Of a stretch of 64,000 nucleotides of DNA, positions 15,891 to 24,728 are shown one piece after another. Position numbers and translations under genes: made by a program. The notes under the pieces are model-generated. The model saw only the letters and a list, made by a program, of their open reading frames with translations, had not been told where the DNA came from and searched no databases. Position 1 is the stretch's first letter; each line of letters opens with the position of its first letter. This stretch comes from CAKZNE01 sp963976435 (lineage in GTDB: Bacteria; Bacteroidota; Bacteroidia; Flavobacteriales; Schleiferiaceae), in the NCBI GenBank assembly GCA_963976435.1, contig CAXBKQ010000002.1:131223-195222 (forward strand), given 5' to 3'.

Positions 15891-17060
15891 CTATTTCTGT
15901 CTAAAAGAAGAACTTAAATCAAAAACAGATTGTAAAATATCCACTTCTATTTGATCCAAATCAAGACCTCTTCTTGCGAAAACTAGACTTGCAGTTTTCA
16001 TGGCTTTATCGAAATTGTAATTGGTAAATCCTCCTGACCCACCCCAGCTGAAGGAGGGAATAAAGTTTCTCGGAAATCCTGCACCAAATATATTGGCACT
16101 TACCCCTACCACTGTTCCAGTGTTGAACATGGTGTTTATCCCACATTTAGAATGGTCAGCCATTATCAAACCACAAAATTGAAGTCCAGTTTTTTCAAAA
16201 CCACCTTTTGGATAACTCCATAGTTTAACCTCATCATAGTTATTTTTAAGGTTGGAATTATTGGTATCTGCTCCCAAATTACACCATTCTCCGATTACGG
16301 AATTTCCTAAGAACCCGTCATGCCCCTTATTACTATATCCTGTAATCACAGAGTTATTCACCTCGCCACCTACTTTAGAATGAGGCCCAACAGTAGTGGC
16401 ACCATAGATCTTAGTCCCCAATTTTAATTGGGAATGTTCACATAAAGCCAATCCACCTCTTATAAGCGATCCTTCCATTACCAAGGAATCTTTGCCTAAA
16501 TAAATGGCTCCAGTGCTGCTATTGAAAATGGAACATTCTGCCTTCGCTCCCTCTTCTGCAAAAATTCTATTTCCAATAATGGTATTAGTTTTACTTAAAG
16601 GAGCAGATTTTCTCCCCGCTGTTATCATGTCAAAATCAGATTCTAATTCCTCGGAATTTAGACTAAATATTTTCCATGGTCTATCAATATTATGATAGTT
16701 AGCCTTCACTTCAGTTTTCGAAAATTCTTCATTAAAATTTCCATTAGATGGATTTCCCATTTGGGCAATAAATAAATCTCCATCCATTAAAAGCTCTCCC
16801 TTTTTCAAATTCTTAACTGCTGATACTAGATCCTTATTAGGACAAATAGAAGCATTTATGATTAAGGCATCTGGATCATTAGATGGCGAATATTTTTGGG
16901 ATAAATAATCCTCAGTACTCCAATAGTAACTACCCTTGATCCACTTTTCCCATTTTTCTCGAATACTAAGAATTCCGATTCTTAATTCCGATGCTGGTTT
17001 AGTATAGGTAAGAGGTAGTAAATGCGAATGAGATTGATTATCGTTGAGAATAATGGTCAT
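15891..17060 (-). CDS. Alternative GlmU-type nucleotidyltransferase/acetyltransferase
   Basis: The 389-residue protein matches the Bacteroidota GlmU family, which makes UDP-GlcNAc: a divergent N-terminal nucleotidyltransferase-like half (TIILNDNQSHSHLLPLTYTKP) and a left-handed beta-helix acyltransferase half from about residue 180 on. The canonical GxGTRM pyrophosphorylase loop of E. coli GlmU is absent, as is usual in this family. The hexapeptide region includes YGATTVGPHSKVGGEVNN and a Gly-rich SWGGSGG turn near the end. It lies alone, downstream of the rpmE2 terminator. Confidence 0.82.
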   Translation of the reverse strand: MTIILNDNQSHSHLLPLTYTKPASELRIGILSIREKWEKWIKGSYYWSTEDYLSQKYSPSNDPDALIINASICPNKDLVSAVKNLKKGELLMDGDLFIAQMGNPSNGNFNEEFSKTEVKANYHNIDRPWKIFSLNSEELESDFDMITAGRKSAPLSKTNTIIGNRIFAEEGAKAECSIFNSSTGAIYLGKDSLVMEGSLIRGGLALCEHSQLKLGTKIYGATTVGPHSKVGGEVNNSVITGYSNKGHDGFLGNSVIGEWCNLGADTNNSNLKNNYDEVKLWSYPKGGFEKTGLQFCGLIMADHSKCGINTMFNTGTVVGVSANIFGAGFPRNFIPSFSWGGSGGFTNYNFDKAMKTASLVFARRGLDLDQIEVDILQSVFDLSSSFRQK

Positions 17061-17095
17061 ATAGGAAATTTTTTAGTTCGACTAGACTAGAAACA

Positions 17096-17123
17096 AAAAA
17101 GCCTCCCGAATATAAGGAGGCTT
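17096..17123 (-). terminator. Rho-independent terminator of rpmE2
   Basis: AAGCCTCC (17099-17106) pairs with GGAGGCTT (17116-17123) across a nine-base loop. On the minus strand the stem is followed by a run of T. It lies between the rpmE2 stop and the alternative glmU start, so it separates the two transcripts. Confidence 0.8.
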
Positions 17124-17144
17124 CATAAAATATTCTAAAAAATA

Positions 17145-17396
17145 TTATTTCTTGAACTTGGCGTAACGGTTACGGAATTTATCCACACGTCCTGCAGTAT
17201 CAACAAGTTTCATTTTACCAGTGTAGAACGGGTGACTAGTAGCTGAAATTTCCATTTTGATCAATGGGTATTCTGTACCATCAATTTCAATAGTATCTTT
17301 AGTTTCAGCACATGATTTTGTAATCACAGTTTCATTGTTGCTCATATCTTTGAACACAACGGTGCGGTAATTATCTGGGTGAATTCCTTTTTTCAT
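17145..17396 (-). CDS. rpmE2: 50S ribosomal protein L31, type B
   Basis: The 83-residue protein is of the zinc-independent type B L31 class: it starts MKKGIHPDNYR, contains TEYPLIKMEISATSHPFYTG and ends VDKFRNRYAKFKK. It lacks the CxxC zinc ligands of type A. A well-spaced promoter and a terminator bracket the gene, so it is a single-gene transcript. In other bacteria, type B copies replace type A under zinc limitation; no Zur-like site is apparent here. Confidence 0.95.
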   Translation of the reverse strand: MKKGIHPDNYRTVVFKDMSNNETVITKSCAETKDTIEIDGTEYPLIKMEISATSHPFYTGKMKLVDTAGRVDKFRNRYAKFKK

Positions 17397-17445
17397 ATTA
17401 TCAATTTCTTTACAGTTAGGTTTTTGCCCAACTTTTTAAGGGCTG

Positions 17446-17476
17446 CAAAGATATAAAAACTTGTACTTTTGACAAA
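17446..17476 (-). promoter_or_regulatory. Bacteroidota-type promoter of rpmE2
   Basis: Read on the minus strand, TTTG (17476-17473), a 19-base spacer and TATCTTTG (17453-17446) match the TTTG-N19-TAnnTTTG consensus exactly. The leader to the ATG would be about 44 bases. This is the best promoter match noticed in the window. A TACTTTTG (17464-17471) on the other strand may serve the divergent lipoprotein gene. Confidence 0.6.
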
Positions 17477-17539
17477 TCTTTTATGCAATAGTATTTAAGA
17501 GTTCAAAATTAAATTTATTTCTGCTCGTTAACTACACCT

Positions 17540-19015
17540 ATGAAGAATATTTTAGGACTTCTGATTTTTATTTCAATAGTTATTTTTTCGGCCTGCCATA
17601 AGGATCCTGTTATTAAAGATAGTGGGGTGAGCCTAAGGTTTTCCTCCGACACTGTTTACCTAGATACGGTATTCGCAACTGTAGGATCTTCTACTTATAC
17701 TCTTAAGGTGTTTAATCCTGAAGATGAAATTATTGAGATAGACAATATCCGACTTGAAAAAAATACGGGCTACTACCGAATTAATATCAATGGTATTGCT
17801 TCCAATTCTTTAAATAATGTTCAGATTTTACCCAAGGATAGCATATATATTTTTATTGAGATTAGTCCAGGTGGAGCCATACCCAATGAAATTGTTTTTG
17901 AGGATAAGATATTGTTTAACAACAAGGGGCTAGAGCAGTCTGTCCAGTTGGTAACCTTAGTATGGGATGCAGAATTTCATTATCCTACAGATTATTTTGT
18001 TCTTGGTGAAAGTCCAAATACCCTTGTCATCCCCTATTCCATTATTAATTGTGATGAAACATGGACTAGTGCAAAACGACATGTTATTTATGGCTATGCA
18101 TTAATAAATGAGGGTTGTGAGTTAAATATTGATCCAGGGACGGAAGTATTTTTCCATCAAAATAGTGGGCTTTGGGTTTTTAATGGTGGTGTATTAAATA
18201 TTGCTAAGGGATTTTCCGCAGATTTCCCAGATTCAGTTGTTTTTTCTGGAGATAGATTAGAACCAGGTTTTGAGAATAATCCTGGCCAATGGGGTGGAAT
18301 TTTTGGCGGAATTTTCATTGATGATAGCGCCCGGGCGGTAATTAATAAAACGGTTATTCGGAATGCTAATAATTCTATCCGTTTAGATACGGCCCAATTT
18401 TCAGATCAATTGACACTAACCAACTCCTATATTCTTAATAGTAGTAGAACCGCCATATATGGAGGATTTGGAAATATTAATGCCGAAAACGTAATTATTG
18501 CCAATAGTGGGCTATATAGTTTTTATGCCTTTGGAGGAAACTACCGCTTTGTGCACTGCACTTTTGCGAACTATTGGGGTCTTTCTACTAGAACTACTCC
18601 CTCCGTTGTGCTTAGTAATTATTTAGATCTAACAGATAATAATGGGAATGGGCTGAGAGTGTTGAGGCCTCTGCAATCTGCCTATTTTGGAAACTGTATA
18701 ATCTTTGGAAATAATCAGCAGGAACTCAGTATTCTGGAGGATAATAGAGAACAGTTGACTTTTAATTTCAACCATGGTCTATTTAAATTGAATACAGATC
18801 TTAGTGAAAGAGGTTTTGATGTAAACTCCATAGAATTTATCAATCCACTTGTGAATCTTGAGCCCGGGTTCAAAAATGTTTTATCGAATAATTATGGTCT
18901 TGATTCAAGCTCCCAAGCGGTAGATCAGGGTAATTTTACAGATATAATTACTTTGGATATATTAGGAAACCCAAGAAATAATCCAGATTTAGGGGCTATA
19001 GAGCGAGTTCCATAA
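17540..19015 (+). CDS. Beta-helix lipoprotein
   Basis: The 491-residue protein has a lipobox (IFSAC, Cys19), so it is predicted to be anchored in the outer membrane. Residues of about 30-150 look like an Ig-like beta-sandwich (SLRFSSDTVYLDTVFATVGS). From about 190 on there are short repeating strands typical of a right-handed parallel beta-helix (GCELNIDPGTEVFFHQNSGLWVF), and the protein ends GNPRNNPDLGAIERVP, a common ending of beta-helix proteins in Bacteroidota. No enzymatic residues are recognised. It is monocistronic and convergent with the next gene, with four bases between stops. Confidence 0.75.
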   Translation: MKNILGLLIFISIVIFSACHKDPVIKDSGVSLRFSSDTVYLDTVFATVGSSTYTLKVFNPEDEIIEIDNIRLEKNTGYYRININGIASNSLNNVQILPKDSIYIFIEISPGGAIPNEIVFEDKILFNNKGLEQSVQLVTLVWDAEFHYPTDYFVLGESPNTLVIPYSIINCDETWTSAKRHVIYGYALINEGCELNIDPGTEVFFHQNSGLWVFNGGVLNIAKGFSADFPDSVVFSGDRLEPGFENNPGQWGGIFGGIFIDDSARAVINKTVIRNANNSIRLDTAQFSDQLTLTNSYILNSSRTAIYGGFGNINAENVIIANSGLYSFYAFGGNYRFVHCTFANYWGLSTRTTPSVVLSNYLDLTDNNGNGLRVLRPLQSAYFGNCIIFGNNQQELSILEDNREQLTFNFNHGLFKLNTDLSERGFDVNSIEFINPLVNLEPGFKNVLSNNYGLDSSSQAVDQGNFTDIITLDILGNPRNNPDLGAIERVP

Positions 19016-19019
19016 TTAT

Positions 19020-19694
19020 TTAGAAAACCAAAATGCTATAGGAAAGCATTATTCCGCCATAAAGATCATTACTAGAAGAATTTACAAAACCGGAATCATA
19101 TTCAAATCCTTCCAGGTTGTCTACCCCAGAGTTATGAAGATAAGCTTCTAGCCTTAAGCTAGATTTATATCCTGTTCTAAATTTAAACCCTCCACTAAAA
19201 TAGTAGTTGAAAGAATTATAGGAATCGGGATAGACTTCCACATTTTCGGGCTGAAGATTTTTAAAGGTAATATTAGGATTATAGGATAAAAAGCCTCCTC
19301 CTAGCTTTACAAACAATCCGAATTTCGTTTCGCGATGGAATTTCCCATATCTTATTAAATCAAATTCCAAAAAAACATTAGTTTGAGAAATGGTAGAATA
19401 ATATTCTAAACCTCTATTTACATTGGAATGATTTACATCTTCTCCATAAATCCAACCATAATTTAACTCTGCTCCGAAACCAAACCAATCATTGGGATGA
19501 TACATAGCATAAAGCCTGGCTTGTGGCCTAAGCTCGAGCAAAACAGAACCCACATTTGAGGTAGTGGCTATTTCATTGGATGAAGTTAGACTTCCAATTC
19601 CAAATCCATATTCCTGATATTTTAGCCGAGATTGACCAAAACCTAGGATGGAAAAAAACGACAATAAAGTAATGACGATAAGTCTAATATTCAT
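19020..19694 (-). CDS. Outer-membrane beta-barrel protein
   Basis: The 224-residue protein has a signal peptide (LLSFFSILGFGQS). Alternating hydrophobic strands, Gly-rich turns and an aromatic C-terminus (YGGIMLSYSILVF) are typical of small outer-membrane barrels. No specific family is recognised. It lies downstream of yaaA with a 20-base gap and may share its transcript. The function is unknown. Confidence 0.65.
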   Translation of the reverse strand: MNIRLIVITLLSFFSILGFGQSRLKYQEYGFGIGSLTSSNEIATTSNVGSVLLELRPQARLYAMYHPNDWFGFGAELNYGWIYGEDVNHSNVNRGLEYYSTISQTNVFLEFDLIRYGKFHRETKFGLFVKLGGGFLSYNPNITFKNLQPENVEVYPDSYNSFNYYFSGGFKFRTGYKSSLRLEAYLHNSGVDNLEGFEYDSGFVNSSSNDLYGGIMLSYSILVF

Positions 19695-19714
19695 ATTCCA
19701 AGGTTCTTAATGTT

Positions 19715-20476
19715 TTATTGAGCATCTCGCAAAAATATATAATGAAATTCATTCGACGAACTATCGTCAAAATAATAACCATTTAAGTTGAAGGCCGAAA
19801 TTTCCTTCAGCGAAGTTATACGATTTTGAATTATATAGTTTGCCATCATTCCTCTGGCTTTTTTTGCGAAAAATCCAACCACTTTGTACTTGCCATTCGA
19901 AAAATCTTTAAACTCTATATGTACAACCTTGTTTTTAGGTTTAGATTGTGAAATTGCTTTAAAGTATTCTTGACTTGCTAAGTTTACAAATATTTCGTCT
20001 TTATCAATATTCTGCCTAAAATATTTCGCGAATTTATCGAACCAAAATTTATAGAGGTTTTCTCGCCTGGCAATTTTTAATTGGGTTCCCATTTCAAGTC
20101 TATAAGGTTTTATTAGATCCCCAGGCCTTAATAAACCATAGAGGCCAGATAGAATAAATAGGTGTTGATTGGCGAATTTCATATCTTCCATAGACCAATT
20201 CTCGGCTTGCATACCAAGATAAACATCCCCTTTAAATGCCATTGCAGCTTGAGCCTGGGCTGTATTCTCCAATTTCCAATCTTGATTCCTATGATAATTT
20301 AGATTGGCCAATTGAGGACTTATCCCTTGAAGAGATACAAGGCCTTTCCTGCTCTTTCTTTTTATACCGGCATTAATCTTTTCTGCCTCTTTTAGAAAAA
20401 AGGGTATTGAAGTTTCACCAATACTTTTGGCAGTATCAAAATCCAGAGCTTTAGATGGGGAGATAAATATTTGCAT
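19715..20476 (-). CDS. yaaA: Peroxide stress protein YaaA
   Basis: The 253-residue YaaA (DUF328/UPF0246) protein starts with MQIFISPSKALDF and contains the family stretches LSGLYGLLRPGDLIKPYRLEMG and FFAKKARGMMANYIIQNRI. In E. coli the protein lowers free iron and protects DNA and proteins during peroxide stress; the biochemical activity is uncertain. A terminator lies just before its start, separating it from the upstream MORN-type gene. Confidence 0.9.
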   Translation of the reverse strand: MQIFISPSKALDFDTAKSIGETSIPFFLKEAEKINAGIKRKSRKGLVSLQGISPQLANLNYHRNQDWKLENTAQAQAAMAFKGDVYLGMQAENWSMEDMKFANQHLFILSGLYGLLRPGDLIKPYRLEMGTQLKIARRENLYKFWFDKFAKYFRQNIDKDEIFVNLASQEYFKAISQSKPKNKVVHIEFKDFSNGKYKVVGFFAKKARGMMANYIIQNRITSLKEISAFNLNGYYFDDSSSNEFHYIFLRDAQ

Positions 20477-20484
20477 TTTTCAAA

Positions 20485-20520
20485 AATAAAAAAGGCGATT
20501 TAAAATTAAATCGCCTTTAG
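20485..20520 (-). terminator. Rho-independent terminator after the MORN-type gene
   Basis: AAAGGCGATTTAA (20491-20503) pairs with TTAAATCGCCTTT (20506-20518), an almost loop-free 13-bp inverted repeat (or 11 bp with a 6-base loop). On the minus strand it is followed by TTTTTATTTTTG. It ends the transcript of the gene at 20541-20912. Confidence 0.8.
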
Positions 20521-20540
20521 TTTTTATCGTTTGAAAGTTT

Positions 20541-20912
20541 TCAACGCTCAGCTAATAAGTTTCTTTTTTCTAGTTTCCATTTATCAACGCTAAGGAGGGT
20601 ATTATCCTCGTAAACCATTTCATAAAGGATCTTTTCTTCTAAATCCCATTTAAACCATTTACCTACTTTATCGCCATTATCATAATAAGCCTCAAACAAA
20701 ATGTTTCCATCATCATCGTATTGTGTCCACTTTCCATCCAATACACTTTTATAATAGGTTCCAGTTTCTTTAATTACGCCATTCTCATGATAATAAGTAA
20801 CTCGGATTTTATCTCCCTCTCTCTCATATTTTGGCTTTTCTTGCGCTTGAAGATTTGCGGATGCTAAAACCAAAACCACCAACAAACTACATATTTTTAT
20901 CATTTTCATCAT
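20541..20912 (-). CDS. Secreted MORN-type repeat protein
   Basis: This small exported protein has about 123 residues from the ATG at 20912; ATGs at 20936, 20909 and 20903 are also open. A signal peptide (ICSLLVVLVLASANLQAQ) is followed by three repeats of the form YY-(D/E)NG-x-(K/L)-x-G-x-W: YYHENGVIKETGTYY, LDGKWTQYDDDGNILF and YYDNGDKVGKWFKWD. These are the MORN/YwqK-type repeats common in Bacteroidota periplasmic proteins. The function is unknown. Confidence 0.75.
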   Translation of the reverse strand: MMKMIKICSLLVVLVLASANLQAQEKPKYEREGDKIRVTYYHENGVIKETGTYYKSVLDGKWTQYDDDGNILFEAYYDNGDKVGKWFKWDLEEKILYEMVYEDNTLLSVDKWKLEKRNLLAER

Positions 20913-21049
20913 CCTATATTTTATATTTCGAGGCACTAATATAAAACATTATTTACACAAAATAAACTTTCGCTTAACATTAAGTTAACATTGAACTTTC
21001 ACCTCATCATTAAACGATTCAATATCAAATTGTTAATCATTTTTATTTC

Positions 21050-21085
21050 AAAAAAAAAGCCAAGTACAATACTTGGCTTTTTTAC
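21050..21085 (-). terminator. Rho-independent terminator of pruA
   Basis: AAGCCAAGTA (21057-21066), a CAA loop and TACTTGGCTT (21070-21079) form a perfect 10-bp stem. It has A and T tracts on both sides and could act in either direction. It lies 24 bases beyond the pruA stop. Confidence 0.85.
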
Positions 21086-21102
21086 AAAATTTAATTTTTG
21101 AA

Positions 21103-22734
21103 TTAGTCTTCCCCTAAAAATGGGTATCTATAATCTCTTGGGCTTACCAATGTTTCTTTAATGGTTCTAGGGCTAATCCATCTCAGTAAGTTTAACATTG
21201 ATCCTGCTTTATCATTTGTTCCAGAAGCTCTAGCTCCTCCAAATGGCTGTTGCCCAACTACAGCTCCAGTAGGTTTATCATTAATGTAAAAATTACCAGC
21301 AGCATCTTTTAATTTTTTATTAGCAAGTTCAACAGCATATCTGTCCTTACTAAAGATAGATCCGGTTAATGCATATTCCGAAGTTTCGTTAACCAAATCC
21401 AATGTTTCTTCAAATTGGTCATCATCATAAACATAAAGAGTTAATACCGGACCAAACAATTCTGTACACATAGTAGTGTATTTGGGGTCTTGTACCACAA
21501 TCACCGTAGGTTCAATAAAATACCCCTTGGATTTATCATGTCCTCCTCCGGCAATAATTTCTACTCCATCATCCTTTTTTGCTGCATCAATAAATGAGGC
21601 AATTTTATCAAAAGAACCTTCGTGAATTACAGCATTAATATAATTGGTAAAATCTCTAGGACCTCCCATTTTCATGCTTGCCATTTCTTTTTGCAGAATG
21701 GATTTTACTTGTTGCCACATAGAAGTAGGAATATAGGCTCTAGAGGCGGCACTACATTTTTGACCTTGATATTCAAAGGCTCCTCTCATTAAACCAGTTG
21801 CTACTTCTTCTGGATTTGCACTAGAATGAGCAACAATAAAATCCTTTCCACCAGTTTCCCCAACTATTCTTGGGTAGGTTTTGTATTTATGGATATTTGT
21901 TCCAATTTTATTCCAGATTCCTTTAAAAACATCTGTAGAACCCGTAAAATGTAGGCCTGCAAAATCAGGGTGCTTAAATACGATATCTGAAGTTTCCACA
22001 GGATCTGTAAAAATCATATTGATAACACCTTTTGGCAATCCTGCTTCTTCAAAAACATCCATCAAAACTTTGGCAGAATAAATTTGACTAAAAGATGGTT
22101 TCCATACTACTGTATTTCCCAACATTGCCATACAAGTGGTAAGATTTCCGGCAATAGCTGTGAAATTAAAAGGAGTAATAGCAAAGGTAAATCCTTCGAG
22201 TGGTCTAAAATCCAATCTATTCCATACTCCATCTCCAGATTCTGGTTGTTCAGAATAAATATCTGTTACATATTGAACATTAAACCTCAAAAAGTCTATC
22301 ATTTCACATGAAGCGTCAATTTCTGCTTGGAAAGCATTTTTTCCTTGGGAAATCATAGTTGCTGCATTAATTCTAGCTCTATAGGGACCAGCTAGTAAGT
22401 CTGCCGCCTTCAAAAATATTGTAGATCTGTTTTCCCAACTCATATTCTCCCAATCCTGCTTAGCTTCCAATGAGGCTTCAATGGCCGCATTTACATGTGA
22501 AGCATCGCCAAGGTGGTAAGAACCAACATTATGCTGGTGATCATGGGGAGGTATAACACGACCCATATTTCCTGTAGAAACTTTTTCTCCATTAATTACC
22601 ATTGGAATATCAATGCTTTCTGACCACATTTTATCATAGGCTGCTTGAAGTTCCAATCGTTCCGGACTTCCAGGAGCATAACTTAATACCGGCTCATTCA
22701 TAGCCAATGGTACATTGTAAAATCCTTTATTCAT
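21103..22734 (-). CDS. pruA: L-glutamate gamma-semialdehyde dehydrogenase
   Basis: This is a 543-residue aldehyde dehydrogenase of the monofunctional PruA class, the second step of proline catabolism (and of arginine/ornithine breakdown), giving glutamate with NAD+. The catalytic Cys is in GQKCSAASRAY, the general-base Glu in GETGGKDF, and the Asn in FAITPFNFTA. The C-terminal QPFGGARASGTNDKAG is typical of P5C dehydrogenases. It has its own candidate promoter and terminator. No putA-like proline dehydrogenase is nearby. Confidence 0.95.
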   Translation of the reverse strand: MNKGFYNVPLAMNEPVLSYAPGSPERLELQAAYDKMWSESIDIPMVINGEKVSTGNMGRVIPPHDHQHNVGSYHLGDASHVNAAIEASLEAKQDWENMSWENRSTIFLKAADLLAGPYRARINAATMISQGKNAFQAEIDASCEMIDFLRFNVQYVTDIYSEQPESGDGVWNRLDFRPLEGFTFAITPFNFTAIAGNLTTCMAMLGNTVVWKPSFSQIYSAKVLMDVFEEAGLPKGVINMIFTDPVETSDIVFKHPDFAGLHFTGSTDVFKGIWNKIGTNIHKYKTYPRIVGETGGKDFIVAHSSANPEEVATGLMRGAFEYQGQKCSAASRAYIPTSMWQQVKSILQKEMASMKMGGPRDFTNYINAVIHEGSFDKIASFIDAAKKDDGVEIIAGGGHDKSKGYFIEPTVIVVQDPKYTTMCTELFGPVLTLYVYDDDQFEETLDLVNETSEYALTGSIFSKDRYAVELANKKLKDAAGNFYINDKPTGAVVGQQPFGGARASGTNDKAGSMLNLLRWISPRTIKETLVSPRDYRYPFLGED

Positions 22735-22762
22735 TATGTCGTGTTTTAATATTTATGGAGGG

Positions 22763-22791
22763 CAAAATTAATGGAAACTAATTCCTTAGCC
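22763..22791 (-). promoter_or_regulatory. Candidate pruA promoter
   Basis: On the minus strand, TAATTTTG (22770-22763) matches TAnnTTTG and lies 28 bases before the ATG. A CTTG, one base from the -33 TTTG, lies 20 bases upstream. The assignment rests on motif and spacing only. Confidence 0.4.
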
Positions 22792-22854
22792 AAGCCATTT
22801 TAACACTTAAGAACAAGAGGATATAATTAAGCCAAGAAAGTGGCCTTTTAATTT

Positions 22855-23502
22855 CTAGGAATTGTCGTCTTTTTTACTGCGATTTTCCTTCAACACCTTT
22901 ACAGAATTTCCATCTGCATCAATTTTCAGGGCGCTTAAATGTTTTTTCAACCAAGCCCCAGTATCTATATGCCAAGCATTTTCTTTGGGATTAAAATGCG
23001 GCTTATTTCCTTCCACAATATTATGTCCGGCTATTTGCAGTTTTCCAATATTCTTTAAACCACCTCTATTGTACAGCACTCCACGAATATCCTCCTCCCT
23101 TAAAGGTATTTTACATTGAGGACTTATTCCAGCATGAGAAATTAAAACTTTATCATTCTCCCAGCTCAGAGGTGTTTTTCTTAGCCATTTGAAAATTTTT
23201 TGCTCATCAAGATCTAGGATCTGCATTTCTGCCAATAGACTTGCTATAAACCGGTTCTTTTTTTCCTTTTGAAAATAGTCCAAATACATCTGTTCGTGAT
23301 TTCCTCTAAGCAAAATCACTCTATTTGGATATTTTTTTTGAAGTTTTCGGAAATAGCTGAGACACTTCACCGAATGTGGACCTTTATTAATTAGATCCCC
23401 TAATTGAACCAAATACTCCTTTTCAGGGTCCCAGTTTTTAGCAATTAGTTTTTTAAAAGTAAAATAGCAACCGTGGACATCGCCAATTACGAAAATATTC
23501 AT
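22855..23502 (-). CDS. Metallophosphoesterase (serine/threonine phosphatase-like)
   Basis: The 215-residue calcineurin-like phosphoesterase has all core metal motifs in order: GDVHGC (7-12), GDLINKGPHS, LRGNHEQM and ISHAG. The pattern is that of bacterial PPP-type phosphatases and symmetrical Ap4A hydrolases; the substrate cannot be told from sequence. It lies 20 bases downstream of dnaN on the same strand and may be co-transcribed with it. Confidence 0.85.
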   Translation of the reverse strand: MNIFVIGDVHGCYFTFKKLIAKNWDPEKEYLVQLGDLINKGPHSVKCLSYFRKLQKKYPNRVILLRGNHEQMYLDYFQKEKKNRFIASLLAEMQILDLDEQKIFKWLRKTPLSWENDKVLISHAGISPQCKIPLREEDIRGVLYNRGGLKNIGKLQIAGHNIVEGNKPHFNPKENAWHIDTGAWLKKHLSALKIDADGNSVKVLKENRSKKDDNS

Positions 23503-23522
23503 GAATTGAATATTGTTTCTCC

Positions 23523-24644
23523 CTAGCTATTCAGCATTACTGGCATTACTAACATAAGAATATCCTCTCCTTCTTCAAGCCCATCATTTGGAAGAATAAT
23601 ACCCGCTCTATTCGGAGCTGACATTTCCAAGCTTATAGCTTCAGATTCTAGATTGCTCAACATTTCATTTAGGAAACGACTATTAAAGCCGATTTCCATA
23701 TCATCACCCATATAGTTACAACTCAATCTTTCATGGGCTTTATTGGAAAAGTCGATATCTTCTGCAGAAACATTTAGCTCTGAACCTGCAATTTTTAATC
23801 TTACTTGGTGAGTGGTTTTATTTGAAAATATAGCTACCCTTTTAACAGAACTGTGAAAGGTGGATCTATCAATTTCCATTTTATTAGGATTCTCTTTTGG
23901 GATTACGGCCTCATAATTTGGATACTTACCGTCAATTAATCTACAGGTAAGGATAATATTCTCAAATTCAAAACGGGCATTTGTATCATTATAATGAATC
24001 TTTACTTCCTGCCCTCCAGAGCTTAAAGTACTCTTCAAAATTGTTAAGGGCTTTCTTGGCATGATAAACTCCACCGTATGATCGCTCTTCAAATCCGTCC
24101 TTCTATACCTTACTAATTTATGAGCATCTGTTGCTACAAAAGTTAAACTATCGCTTGCAAATTGGAAAAACACTCCAGACATTACAGGTCTTAATTCGTC
24201 ATTCCCTGCAGCGAAAAGGGTTTTATTAATAGCAGTCGCTAGGGTATCTCCAGGTATTACTGTTGTATGAGTATCCTCCATCTCTGGAAGCTTTGGAAAC
24301 TCATCACCTTCTACAAAGGCCAAAGAATATTTACCATAATCGGAGCTCATTTCCACCGTACTGGAGGAACTATCAAAGATGAAGGTTACCGGTTGTTCGG
24401 GTAAAGCTTTTAATCCATCTAATAATAATCTGGCGGGGACAGCTGCCAAACCTTGATCTGAACTATCTACCTCTAGGGTAGAGCTAATGGTAGTTTCTAG
24501 ATCCGAAGCGGAAATACTCAGTTCATTTTCATTTAGCGAAAAAAGAAAATTATCCAATATCGCTAGGGTATTGTTATTGTTTAAAACCCCACCAACAACT
24601 TGTAGTTGTTTTAGCAATGCACCACTCGAAACTATAAACTTCAT
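23523..24644 (-). CDS. dnaN: DNA polymerase III subunit beta (sliding clamp)
   Basis: The 373-residue clamp starts MKFIVSSGALLKQLQ at the ATG at 24644; the ATG at 24650 adds two residues. Three clamp domains are recognisable, with GVFFQFASDSLTFVATDAHKL in the second and the C-terminal DGLEEGEDILMLVMPVML. It encircles DNA and tethers polymerase III. No oriC or dnaA is seen nearby. It lies at the end of a leftward run behind gldF, gldG and the DUF4340 gene, with an 84-base gap holding a possible -7 motif (24670-24677). Confidence 0.96.
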   Translation of the reverse strand: MKFIVSSGALLKQLQVVGGVLNNNNTLAILDNFLFSLNENELSISASDLETTISSTLEVDSSDQGLAAVPARLLLDGLKALPEQPVTFIFDSSSSTVEMSSDYGKYSLAFVEGDEFPKLPEMEDTHTTVIPGDTLATAINKTLFAAGNDELRPVMSGVFFQFASDSLTFVATDAHKLVRYRRTDLKSDHTVEFIMPRKPLTILKSTLSSGGQEVKIHYNDTNARFEFENIILTCRLIDGKYPNYEAVIPKENPNKMEIDRSTFHSSVKRVAIFSNKTTHQVRLKIAGSELNVSAEDIDFSNKAHERLSCNYMGDDMEIGFNSRFLNEMLSNLESEAISLEMSAPNRAGIILPNDGLEEGEDILMLVMPVMLNS

Positions 24645-24728
24645 AATCAATAATCTTATATAAGGAAAGCAAATATAGAGCGAATTACCATTTTAACGCC
24701 CTTCTTTTTTTAAGTAATTTTCAACAAA